Shown: piece by piece, positions 44,117 through 52,262 of the stretch
Layout of the letters: every line of letters begins with the position of its first letter
How positions within the stretch are numbered: position 1 is the first letter of the stretch
DNA from: Zavarzinella formosa DSM 19928
Lineage (GTDB): Bacteria; Planctomycetota; Planctomycetia; Gemmatales; Gemmataceae
NCBI RefSeq assembly: GCF_000255705.1
Contig: NZ_JH636443.1
Location: forward strand, 87,524 to 151,523
DNA length: 64,000 nucleotides
Direction: 5' to 3'
Program-made: the position numbers and the translations under genes
Notes under the pieces: generated by a model
Database searches by the model: none
Seen by the model: only the letters and a program-made list of their open reading frames with translations
Told to the model about the DNA's origin: nothing

Positions 44117-46483
44117 TCACGGATAATCGGTTCTTGTCCGAAGAATCCAAGGGGTGAAGGCGCCGGTTTTGGGGTCGGGAGCCTTTTGGGGAGTGATGTA
44201 GGGTTTGCCCTCGTGGACGGAGACGCGAAGGAGGAGGGCTTCGCGGATCTTCTTGGGCGGGGTGGCTTCCACGTCCACGATGCAGAGGATGGTTTGGCCG
44301 TCGCCGGCTGTTTCAAAGTTGATGATGGAGCCAACGGCGGGCATCGGCACGGACAGATCACGATCAGTCAGGTCGTGCATCTTGAGATAACGCGGGTCGA
44401 TGAACTCGCGCAGGGCGTTGGCGTTCTTGTCGCCGTGGTGGTTCCGCATCGTCACCAAAAACTGTTTGACGGTCGCCGCGAGCCGCATCTCCATTTGCGT
44501 GGGGGGCGCCTCGGGCGGGGCGAAAGGGTCGGCCTTCCCCGACTCATTTTTCGGCGGCGTCTTCCCGGTGTCGGCGGGCGGTTCGGTTTTGACTTCGAGT
44601 TCCAGTTTCCCGGTGGAGAGCTTCTCCAAAAGAGGGTCCGGTTTGCGCGGCCCCGCCGAGGTCGGACCGGTGAGCCGTTCGTATTGAATCTGGTATTTCC
44701 TCGTCGTCTTAAGGGGCGCCAAGTCAATGTCGCCGGCTTTGGCCGCCGGTTTGAGTTGAAGCTCCAATTCGTAAAGCTCGATTTCCTTCCCCGGCGCCAG
44801 TTTCGCCTCCTTCGGGGCGTGAAGCCCCCCGGCCTCCAGGCGGATCAGGGGAACCTTCTTGCCCGCGTCATCCGTCACCTCGGGCGGGTTCTCCACAAAG
44901 AACGCATAGACGTATTCAAACTTCGCCTCTTCCTTGCCAACGTTGCGCACCCGGAGGACGAGCTTGGCCGTTTCGCCGGAACCATACACCCGTTTGCCGC
45001 CGGGATGGAAACCCAAGCCCGCCTGAAGGCCGCCGGCCTCCTTGCCCCAGGCGGTGACGGTTTCCTTGGGAATGACTTCCAACTCCAGCTTCCCGGTGGC
45101 GAGCTTGCCAAGGATGGGATCGGGCTTGATTTGCCCGCTCGAAGTGTTTCCAATCACTCGCTCGTATTGGAGGCCAAACTTGCCCGTTCCGTATAGGGTC
45201 GCGGGCCGTCGGCCGTCGTTTTCATCGGACGGCCTGAGTTCGAGATCCAATTCATAAAGTTCGATTTCCTTGCCCGGCGCCAGAGTCACCTCCTGCGGAA
45301 TGTGTCTCCCAAACGCGGTCACTCCCGGCAAAGTGACCGGCTTGCCCGCGTCATCCGTCACGGCCGGAGGTTGTTCGATGAAGAACTGCCGGAGATATTG
45401 AAACTTGACCTCTTCTTTGCCGACGTTGCGCACCCGGAGGACGAGTTTGGCCGTTTCGCCGTGACTGTAGGCCCGCTTCTCGCCGGCGTGAAAGCCTAGG
45501 CCCGCTTGCAGGCCGCCGGATTCTTTGCCCCAGGCGGTGAACGGTTCTTTTTCCGGCTCCTGCTTTGGCGGCGGTGTCACTCGTTCTTCCGCGACGGGGG
45601 GCTTGATGTCTTGGGCCGTCGCTTGGCGGTACACCAGGCCGGTTGTCCCGGCGGCCAGAAATCCGAGCGCCAGCACGACGGTGTAAACGGCTTTGAGTTT
45701 GGTGATGAGCATGGCTTTCAGCGTTCCTTCGGTGAGGGCGGCCACGGGAGCGGAGATCATGTCGGCCGACTGGCCGGTTGCCAACTGCGTGGCGATGTTG
45801 ATGGTTGAATTCAAGACGGCGACCGGCACATCCGCCGAGGCCGTTGTTTGGGAAAGCGCCGCCGCCAGCGACGCGCCGGAAACCGCCAGCCCGCGCCGGG
45901 CCAGCCGCTTCGCCAGCAGTTCCCTCGCGCGGGCCAGGCGGCTGGCCACCGTCCCCTCGGGGCAGCCGAGTTGCCGGGCCGCCTCCTTGCGGGTTTTGCC
46001 TTCCAAGTCGCACAGGACAATCAACGCCTGAAACCGTTGCGGCAGATGGCTCAACTCTTGATCCAGCAACGGCAACAGTTCGTTGGCGCGGGCTTCGGCC
46101 ACGACGGGTTCGGGCAGTTGTTCCATTTGCATTTCACGCCCCCCGCGTTTGGCCGCCGTCGCCCGCGAGCGCACGGCCGTCTGGCGGGCGACGCCGTACA
46201 GCCAGTTTGCCAGCATCTCCCTCGGCCGGACCGTGGCCGCCTTCCGTACCAGCACCAGAAAGGTGGCCTGAAACGCATCCTCGGCATCATGGGGATTGTG
46301 CAACGTGCGGCGGCAGACGCCCCAAACCATCGGGGCGTGCCGTCGCACCAGCGTGGCCAGGGCATCGCCGTCGTGATGGCTGAGGAAGCGGGTCAGCAAT
46401 TCCGCATCGGTCTTCCCCTCCCCGTCCCGCTCGGCCGCCGTCCGGAGTTGCCGGACGACCACGCTCAACGGACTGCTCGTCAT
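44117..46483 (-). CDS. ECF-type sigma factor fused to membrane anchor and tandem exported domains
   Basis: A 788-aa protein typical of planctomycete ECF sigma factors with extensions. Sigma region 2 is at about residues 25-100 (HNPHDAEDAFQATFLVLVRKA, LANWLYGVARQTAVR), region 4 at 140-195 (RFQALIVLCDLEGKTRKEAARQLGCPEGTVASRLARARELL). A membrane segment follows at 264-285 (AVYTVVLALGFLAAGTTGLVY). Residues about 315-472 and 475-630 are two tandem copies of one domain (AWGKESGGLQAGLGFHAG / AWGKEAGGLQAGLGFHPG, both with ETAKLVLRVRNVGKEE). The last 120 residues look like an NTF2-like domain. No anti-sigma gene is adjacent; the extracytoplasmic part could be the sensor itself. Confidence 0.9.
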   Translation of the reverse strand: MTSSPLSVVVRQLRTAAERDGEGKTDAELLTRFLSHHDGDALATLVRRHAPMVWGVCRRTLHNPHDAEDAFQATFLVLVRKAATVRPREMLANWLYGVARQTAVRSRATAAKRGGREMQMEQLPEPVVAEARANELLPLLDQELSHLPQRFQALIVLCDLEGKTRKEAARQLGCPEGTVASRLARARELLAKRLARRGLAVSGASLAAALSQTTASADVPVAVLNSTINIATQLATGQSADMISAPVAALTEGTLKAMLITKLKAVYTVVLALGFLAAGTTGLVYRQATAQDIKPPVAEERVTPPPKQEPEKEPFTAWGKESGGLQAGLGFHAGEKRAYSHGETAKLVLRVRNVGKEEVKFQYLRQFFIEQPPAVTDDAGKPVTLPGVTAFGRHIPQEVTLAPGKEIELYELDLELRPSDENDGRRPATLYGTGKFGLQYERVIGNTSSGQIKPDPILGKLATGKLELEVIPKETVTAWGKEAGGLQAGLGFHPGGKRVYGSGETAKLVLRVRNVGKEEAKFEYVYAFFVENPPEVTDDAGKKVPLIRLEAGGLHAPKEAKLAPGKEIELYELELQLKPAAKAGDIDLAPLKTTRKYQIQYERLTGPTSAGPRKPDPLLEKLSTGKLELEVKTEPPADTGKTPPKNESGKADPFAPPEAPPTQMEMRLAATVKQFLVTMRNHHGDKNANALREFIDPRYLKMHDLTDRDLSVPMPAVGSIINFETAGDGQTILCIVDVEATPPKKIREALLLRVSVHEGKPYITPQKAPDPKTGAFTPWILRTRTDYP

Positions 46484-46683
46484 CGGTTTCGTCCTCGTCG
46501 CTGTGGCCTTCTGTCAAGTATTCTCCGACGAGGCCCGGTTTGATCCGCCAGTTTTAAAAAGAGGGAAATTTGTTTCGGGGGATATGTTGACGACGGGTGA
46601 AAGAAACCCCGCTTCGCGGCTAACGCCGAGGGCGGAAGCCCAACTACAATACCCGCCTGACCATCATCCCGGAGTCATTCAAA

Positions 46684-47706
46684 GTGAAAAAAGCAATCAC
46701 CCCCATCATCTGTTGCGTGGCCGTGGCGGTCATCGCCCTGGCCCAGGCGCCGACGCCGCCGAAGGCCAAGGATGGGTCGCCGAAGACGCCCAACCCGGAT
46801 TCGCAATATCGGCTGGGGCCGGATTCGTTGCCGCAAGAGGGAGTGCCGAAGGGGGAGATTCGGGGGCCGTTCACGCTTCCGTGCAAGGTGTATCCGGGCA
46901 CGCAGCACACGTATTGGGTGTATGTCCCGGCCCAGTATGACCCGGCGATTCCGACGGCCCTGATGGTCTATCAGGACGGGCAGGCCTTCATGAACGAGAA
47001 GGGGGACATGCGGGCGCAAAACGTGATGGACAATCTGATCTATCGCCGCGAAATCCCGGTGATGATCGGCGTGTTCATCAACCCCGGCCGGCGGCCGGAT
47101 CAACCGGAACCGTCGCCGTCGAACTGGGGCGACCGCGACACCAATCGGCCCACCGAGTACAACTCGCTCGACGACAAATACGCCCGCGTCGTCACGGAGG
47201 AATTGCTGCCCGCGTTGAACAAGGATTACAACATCTCGAAAGACCCGGAGATGCGCGGCATCGGCGGCTCCAGCTCCGGCGCCATCGCGGCTTGGACGGT
47301 CGCTTGGGAACGGCCGAACGAGTTTCGCAAAGTGTTGAGCAACGTCGGCAGCTTCACCAACATTCGCGGCGGCCATGCCTATGCCGACTTGGTGCTGGCG
47401 GCCGACAAGAAGCCGATCCGGGTTTTCCTGTGCGACGGCCGAAACGACAATCGCGGCATCCGCAACGGCAAGTATGACGAGTCGTGGGACTGGTTCGCCC
47501 AGAATGTCAAGCTAATGAAAGCTCTCACCAAGAAGGGCTACGACGTGAATTATTCCTGGGGCATGAACAACCACGGCCAGAAGTTCGGCGGGGCCATCAT
47601 GCCGGAGATGATGCGCTGGCTGTGGCGGGACGGCCCGGTGTCAACCGACCCGAACGACATGGTGGAACGCGGCTTCCGCCAGCCGGTGGCGAAGAAGAAA
47701 AACTGA
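46684..47706 (+). CDS. Exported esterase of the enterochelin-esterase type
   Basis: A 340-aa exported hydrolase beginning at GTG 46684 ([21 protein letters not shown]). The esterase-D/Fes-like motifs are [24 protein letters not shown] and the nucleophile elbow [13 protein letters not shown]; the acid lies in FLCDGRNDN and the histidine in [10 protein letters not shown]. Substrates in planctomycetes are likely plant or algal esters rather than siderophores. It is divergent from the sigma factor gene and is followed by the repeat cluster G. Confidence 0.85.
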   Translation: MKKAITPIICCVAVAVIALAQAPTPPKAKDGSPKTPNPDSQYRLGPDSLPQEGVPKGEIRGPFTLPCKVYPGTQHTYWVYVPAQYDPAIPTALMVYQDGQAFMNEKGDMRAQNVMDNLIYRREIPVMIGVFINPGRRPDQPEPSPSNWGDRDTNRPTEYNSLDDKYARVVTEELLPALNKDYNISKDPEMRGIGGSSSGAIAAWTVAWERPNEFRKVLSNVGSFTNIRGGHAYADLVLAADKKPIRVFLCDGRNDNRGIRNGKYDESWDWFAQNVKLMKALTKKGYDVNYSWGMNNHGQKFGGAIMPEMMRWLWRDGPVSTDPNDMVERGFRQPVAKKKN

Positions 47707-47791
47707 CACCCCAACGATTGCATCACGGCGATTCCCCAAGGTGCGGCAAATCTTCCGGGTGCCTTTTCATGCCTTTGCGGTTGCATCAAAC

Positions 47792-48011
47792 CGCGTTGAT
47801 GGTTTTCGCCCCAAGGGGGCGCTCGAAAATAGCCAGGGGCGGTCGCCGCCCCTGGAAACATCAACCGTCGAAGGGTTTCTGCCCCAAGGGGGCGGCACTT
47901 GTCTATTGTGCCGCCCCCTTGGGGCGGAGATCAGGGGGAGTCATTTTCCAAGGGCGGCAACCGCCCTTGGCTATTTTCGAGCGCCCCCTTGGGGCGAAAA
48001 CCATCGACGCG
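47792..48011. repeat. Nested palindrome G: 64-nt arms enclosing three stem-loops
   Basis: Outer arms 47792-47855 and 47948-48011 match at 60 of 64 positions. Each arm holds its own palindrome (47834-47855 CCAGGGGCGG...; 47948-47970 CCAAGGGCGG...), and the centre has an 18-bp perfect stem 47881-47898/47908-47925 (GCCCCAAGGGGGCGGCAC) with a 9-nt loop. GCCCCAAGGGGGCG-type units occur three times. The whole can fold as one long hairpin or as a three-armed cruciform. The gap 47707-48166 (460 bp) contains no gene otherwise. Confidence 0.95.
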
Positions 48012-48166
48012 AGTGAATGCGAGAATTGATAAGTGTCAAAACAGTGATGCCGGATCGGCCGCCTCTGTTAAGATTGCAAGAAAACTTGGCGGCCGTTCAA
48101 TTCCGCTTCCCGGCCGGCGAATTTCCCCATAAAAGCAGTGTTCTCGCACTCATTTCCGAGGTGGTC

Positions 48167-49600
48167 ATGGATTCTTCCCAACTCGACCGGCTGAAACGAA
48201 TCGAACAATTTGAAATCGACGCCCCCGGCGTCCGGTTACGGTTCGCCGACCGGCTGGCCCGTGAAAACGGCTGGACGGCCCAATTCGCCCGGCGGGTAAT
48301 CGCGGAGTACAAGCGGTTCTGTTTTCTGGCGATGGAGGCCGGCCACCCGGTGACGCCGTCCGAACAAATCGATCAGGCGTGGCATCTGCATCTGGTGTAC
48401 ACCCGGAATTATTGGGAAGATTTCTGCCCCAACGCCCTTGGCCAGCCATTGCACCACGGGCCGACCAAGGGTGGAGAGGCCGAAAGCCACAAGCATCATG
48501 ACTGGTACGAAAAAACTCGGGCCAGTTATCAACGCCTCTTCGGCGAGGCCCCGCCGACGGACATCTGGCCGTCGGCGGCCGACCGCTTCCACCATGATCC
48601 GGCTTGCCGGCGGGTAAACTGGAAGGAAAACTGGGTGGTGCCGAAACGGCCGGTGCGGGCGGGGCTGAAGTTCGCGGTGGCGGGCGTCGCCCTGATGGCC
48701 GTCATCGGCTGCGCCCCGGATGCGCCGAACCCGCTGGACTGGAAGGGGGAGGATTTCCTTTTCCTCTACGCCGGTCTTGGCGTGGCTTTTATGATCTGGA
48801 ACGTGCTGGTGCGGCTCTTGTTGAACTTCGGCCCGATCCCGGCGGACACCAATCCGGCGCTGACCGATTACGAGATCGCCTATCTTCAAAACAAAGAAGA
48901 AGGAATCTTCCTGACGGCCACCGTCAAGCTCACCCAACGGGGGCACCTCGCCCTGAACGATTCCGGCCAATTGATCCTCGGAACCCGCCTTCCCGAAAAC
49001 GCCCACCCGATTGAGCGGGAAGTGGTGGCCGCGTACACCCGGCACACGGACCCGGCCAAGGCCCAAAAATCCTGTCAGCTTTCGCTGGAAGAAATGAATC
49101 AACAACTGCTGGAAGCCGGTCTTCTCATCGCCCCGGCCAAGGCGTCGGCCATCCGGCTGATGACGACCATTCCCTTTGTCCTGTTGTTCTTCTTCGGCCT
49201 GACCAAGATCATGGTGGGTGTCCAGCGGGACAAGTCCGTCGCGTTCCTGATCATCATGAGCGTGGTTTGCCTAGTGACGTCCTTGGTTGTCATGGCCACG
49301 GCCCCCCGCCTCTCGGGTTTCGGCAAACGCCATCTGGGCGTCCTGCGGTCAAGGCATTATGCGATGCGGACGGACAAAGCCCGCTTCTCGCCCACTTACG
49401 ATGAAATCGGCCTGCCGGTCGCCCTGTTCGGCACGATGGTCCTGATTGGCAGCCCCTACGATCAACTCGGCAAAACCCTGCAACCCGTCTCCAGTTCGAC
49501 TAGCGACGGAAGCAGCAGTTCCAGCGGTTGTTCCGGCGGCGGGGATGGGGGTGGCAGCGGTTGCGGCGGCTGCGGCGGCTGCGGCGGGGGCGGTGATTGA
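48167..49600 (+). CDS. TIGR04222-like membrane protein with Gly/Cys-rich tail
   Basis: A 477-aa protein. The N-terminal 150 residues (IDQAWHLHLVYTRNYWEDFC and PLHHGPTKGG, with several His) look like a soluble domain of the GRPD/DUF1399 type, followed by hydrophobic segments about 165-185, 200-220, 320-340 and 350-370. The cytoplasmic part EREVVAAYTRHTDPAKAQKS fits the TIGR04222 pattern. The last 35 residues are Ser-rich then Gly/Cys (GCGGCGGCGGGG), a tail typical of TIGR04222 proteins. The Gly/Cys tail could be a metal or lipid anchor or a peptide modified after translation; this is open. ATG 48167 is used. Confidence 0.75.
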   Translation: MDSSQLDRLKRIEQFEIDAPGVRLRFADRLARENGWTAQFARRVIAEYKRFCFLAMEAGHPVTPSEQIDQAWHLHLVYTRNYWEDFCPNALGQPLHHGPTKGGEAESHKHHDWYEKTRASYQRLFGEAPPTDIWPSAADRFHHDPACRRVNWKENWVVPKRPVRAGLKFAVAGVALMAVIGCAPDAPNPLDWKGEDFLFLYAGLGVAFMIWNVLVRLLLNFGPIPADTNPALTDYEIAYLQNKEEGIFLTATVKLTQRGHLALNDSGQLILGTRLPENAHPIEREVVAAYTRHTDPAKAQKSCQLSLEEMNQQLLEAGLLIAPAKASAIRLMTTIPFVLLFFFGLTKIMVGVQRDKSVAFLIIMSVVCLVTSLVVMATAPRLSGFGKRHLGVLRSRHYAMRTDKARFSPTYDEIGLPVALFGTMVLIGSPYDQLGKTLQPVSSSTSDGSSSSSGCSGGGDGGGSGCGGCGGCGGGGD

Positions 49601-49700
49601 TCGAAGCCGCCGATGACCGGCAACTGACATTTACAAAAGCCCCTTTGAAGCCCAATATCTGCATCAATGTTGCATTGTTGGCAAACAAAGGGGTTATGTG

Positions 49701-50237
49701 ATGTGGAAGAAAATCCTCCTCGGGCTATTGGTCGTCATCGGCATTTTCGCCGTGGTGGTGGCCATGCAACCCTCCGACTACCAAGTCACCCGAAGCGCCA
49801 CGATGGCGGCCCCGCCATCCGAAGTGTTTGCGCAGGTGAACGACTTCCACAAATGGGAAGCCTGGTCGCCGTGGGCAAAACTCGACCCGAGCATCAAGAT
49901 GACTTTTGAAGGCCCGGCCGAAGGAGCCGGCGCCATTTACAAATGGACCGGCAACGACAAAGTCGGCGAAGGCATGATGAAAATCAACGAGAGCAAACCG
50001 GCCGAGCAAATCCTCATCAAACTCGATTTCATCAAACCCTTTGAAAGCTCCTGCGACACGGACTTCACCTTCAAACCCGAGGGCAGCCAGACTGTGGTGA
50101 CTTGGACCATGTCCGGCAAAAACAACTTCATCGGCAAAGCCATGTGCCTCTTCATGAACATGGACAAAATGGTTGGCGGTGACTTTGAAAAGGGGCTGGC
50201 CAACATGAAGGCGGTGGTGGAAGGGGAGAAGAAGTAA
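49701..50237 (+). CDS. SRPBCC-family (START-like) polyketide-cyclase-type protein
   Basis: A 178-aa protein with an N-terminal membrane segment (WKKILLGLLVVIGIFAVVVA) and a helix-grip domain: SATMAAPPSEVFAQVNDFHKW, AWSPWAKLDPSIKMTF, and the final helix GGDFEKGLANMKAVVEGEKK. It belongs with SRPBCC/polyketide_cyc proteins that bind hydrophobic ligands. ATG at 49701 is chosen; a GTG at 49698 is directly before it. Confidence 0.86.
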   Translation: MWKKILLGLLVVIGIFAVVVAMQPSDYQVTRSATMAAPPSEVFAQVNDFHKWEAWSPWAKLDPSIKMTFEGPAEGAGAIYKWTGNDKVGEGMMKINESKPAEQILIKLDFIKPFESSCDTDFTFKPEGSQTVVTWTMSGKNNFIGKAMCLFMNMDKMVGGDFEKGLANMKAVVEGEKK

Positions 50238-50420
50238 GGGTGAAAAGAGCAGTGCGCGGAGGGTGTTTTCTTGTCAGAGGCGGCTGCGTCAGCGACGCCC
50301 AAGCTTCCCGAGAAAATTCACTTTTGCGATATTTTGCCGGACGATCCTCACCTCAAAATTTGGTAGTCTTATCGCATTTTTAATACGGCCGTTTTTCAAC
50401 GGCATCATTTGATTCAACTA

Positions 50421-50565
50421 ATCCCCCTGAAGCCGCGACTCGGAGGCTTTGTGGAGAGGAGCGCGTCCCGAGAGCGTCACACAAGTCCTTGAATCACTGT
50501 CTTCGGTGACAGTCTCAGGACGCGCTCCTCTACGCAAAGCCTCCGAGTCGCGGCTTCACGGGGAT
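50421..50565. repeat. Long inverted repeat H (53-nt arms)
   Basis: Left 50421-50473 and right 50513-50565 match at 49 of 53 positions, with an inner loop of 39 nt that holds CTGTC-TTCGGT-GACAG, a small inner hairpin. The arms contain the G+C-rich core GCCGCGACTCGGAGGCTTTG and GAGGAGCGCGTCC, not related to the other families. The gap 50238-50577 has no gene. The element ends 12 bp from the stop of the minus-strand gene at 50578. Confidence 0.93.
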
Positions 50566-50577
50566 CACTTGCTCCAA

Positions 50578-50997
50578 TCACGCATTATTCAATCGCTGAT
50601 TCATATAAGAAAGCAGCGTTTTGCGGGCGCGGTGTTTGCGTTCGTATTCGGCGGCTTGACGGATGGAGTCTTCGGGCATGGAGACGAGCATTTTGCGCAG
50701 GGCGGCGACGGTGAGGCCGTCGTAGCCGTTGAACGGGGGTTGGCCGACGGCGTCCTCGGCGTGGGGGCGGCTTTCGGAGGGGCCGGGGCCTTCTTCCAGT
50801 TCTTCCGGGGGGCGGTTGGTGTCGTCGCCCGTGGCGTCGCCGGTGTCGGCGTCTGTCAGGAAGTCTGACACGTCATCTTCGGAAGGATTGCCGCGTCCGG
50901 AGTCGCCGTCCCGCATGGAGGCATCCGTTCGGGCGCTTCGCTGCCGGGGCGGGTGGGCTGTTTCGATGGATTGGTCGAGTATTTCTTGGCTGGTCAT
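50578..50997 (-). CDS. Hypothetical acidic protein, 139 aa
   Basis: Not recognised. ATG 50997 gives MTSQEILDQSIETAHPPRQR, a long Asp/Glu/Pro-rich middle (DDVSDFLTDADTGDATGDD) that should be disordered, and a helical C-terminus (AALRKMLVSMPEDSIRQAAE, YERKHRARKTLLSYMNQRL). The folded part may bind a protein partner. It is divergent from the TPR gene. Confidence 0.6.
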   Translation of the reverse strand: MTSQEILDQSIETAHPPRQRSARTDASMRDGDSGRGNPSEDDVSDFLTDADTGDATGDDTNRPPEELEEGPGPSESRPHAEDAVGQPPFNGYDGLTVAALRKMLVSMPEDSIRQAAEYERKHRARKTLLSYMNQRLNNA

Positions 50998-51193
50998 GGT
51001 TGCTGTCTCCTGATGAAGCAAAGTAGGCAGGGAATATCCGGCAACCCGCGTGCCATGATGGGATTACCATGAATATCAATTGATAAAAAGATCGTTAATT
51101 CAATTCGTGAAGTGATCCGCATTGGCCCGGAGGGGGTTTAATCAATCGTCAAAATCGGCCGGTTTTACCACAATAAGCCATGGAGGATGCGCC

Positions 51194-51634
51194 ATGCCAG
51201 ACGCACTGGAAGAAGCCGACCGGTTGTTTGCCGAGGGCGAGGAGCTTGCCGATGCCGGGAACGAGGCGGAAGCCCTCGCCCGGTTTCAGGCGGCGTGGGC
51301 CGCGTTGCCGGAGCCTCGGGACGAACAAGAACCGGCCGCCATGATCTTGGCGGCCATTGCCGATTCGCAGTTTTACCTCGGCCAATGGGAGGCCTGTCGG
51401 GAAACCGTTCAACAGGCCTTTCGGTGCGGAGCCGACGTGGCCAACCCGTTTCTCCGGTTGCGGCTTGGGCAGAGTTTGTACGAACTCGGCAACGAACCGG
51501 AGGCGGCCAACTGGCTGACGCCGGCCTACCTGTCCGAAGGGCGGGCCTTGTTCGCGGACGACGACCCGAAGTATCTGGAGTTCTTCCAAGGCAAACTGGC
51601 CCCGCCGCCGGGCGGGTGGCCGGAGGGATGGTAG
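51194..51634 (+). CDS. Small TPR-repeat protein
   Basis: A 146-aa soluble helical-repeat protein. ATG 51194 (MPDALEEADRLFAEGEELADAG) is followed by NEAEALARFQAAWAALPEP, AAIADSQFYLGQWEACRETV and RLRLGQSLYELGNEPEAANWL, about three TPR-like helix pairs. The end PPPGGWPEGW overlaps the start of the next gene by 7 bp, so the two are translated together. The upstream frame to 51122 is not likely. Confidence 0.75.
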   Translation: MPDALEEADRLFAEGEELADAGNEAEALARFQAAWAALPEPRDEQEPAAMILAAIADSQFYLGQWEACRETVQQAFRCGADVANPFLRLRLGQSLYELGNEPEAANWLTPAYLSEGRALFADDDPKYLEFFQGKLAPPPGGWPEGW

Positions 51635-52065
51635 GCGAACCGGCCAATCCTTCGCAAGAGGCGGGCGCCAGTCGTCGCGTCTGGTTGGTGGTTCCGACTT
51701 GGCTGTTTTTCGCAATCGATGTGATCCTCACGCTAATCGGCCAGCCCGAGGAATATTGGGCCGGCGACTACTCGACCGCAAACGAGATCAACCCGCTGGC
51801 CTTCCTGATTCTGACACGCAGCCCGTGGCTGTTCGCCGGGCTGTCGGTTGTCTGGGGGGCGATCTTGGGCGTGGTGGTTCTGTGGTGGCGACACCCGTGG
51901 ACCGGCTGGCTGGCGGCGGGGGTGGCCTTCGCCCATGTGCTTGGCGGCGGCACTTGGATCATCCGGGCGGGACCGTGGGGATGGGGCTTGGCGGTCATTT
52001 ATCTGGCCTTGGCTTCCCGCTTTTCCCGCTGGTGCTGGCGGCGGTCCGGGTGGGCCGGAGGTTGA
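51628..52065 (+). CDS. Small membrane protein overlapping the TPR gene
   Basis: The ATG at 51628 opens a 145-aa frame that overlaps the TPR stop by 7 bp, with GGAGGG just upstream as ribosome site. There are four hydrophobic segments: VVPTWLFFAIDVILTLIG, PLAFLILTRSPWLFAGLSVVWGAILGVVVLWW (one or two), WLAAGVAFAHVLGGGTWII, and WGLAVIYLALASRF. A longer frame that starts at 51187 in the same register is a shadow through the TPR gene. The function is unknown; it is likely the membrane partner of the TPR protein. Confidence 0.72.
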   Translation: MVGEPANPSQEAGASRRVWLVVPTWLFFAIDVILTLIGQPEEYWAGDYSTANEINPLAFLILTRSPWLFAGLSVVWGAILGVVVLWWRHPWTGWLAAGVAFAHVLGGGTWIIRAGPWGWGLAVIYLALASRFSRWCWRRSGWAGG

Positions 52066-52200
52066 TATCCAAAGCAATTCAGAGAACACTTCCATTCTGT
52101 GACAATCAACAGCCAATACCCATCCACCCCAATTTGCCGATATTACTTCCAAACAGTGGGGCAATCTGCTTGACAGGGAATGGCCGGACAAAGAGGATAT

Positions 52201-52262
52201 TTCTCTTCACTCCCCAAGTGATGACCGCACCCTCTTCATTAAGAATCGAGTTGTCTTCATGA
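52201..52262 (+). promoter_or_regulatory. Leader with 13-codon upstream ORF overlapping the next start (ATGA)
   Basis: A short frame ATG 52221 to TGA 52262 codes for MTAPSSLRIELSS; its stop overlaps the ATG at 52259 of the following gene as ATGA. Twenty bases before the small ATG is TTCTCTTCAC (52201-52210), which also occurs before the leader at 58169. The arrangement suggests translational coupling or attenuation. No function has been seen for the peptide. Confidence 0.5.
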
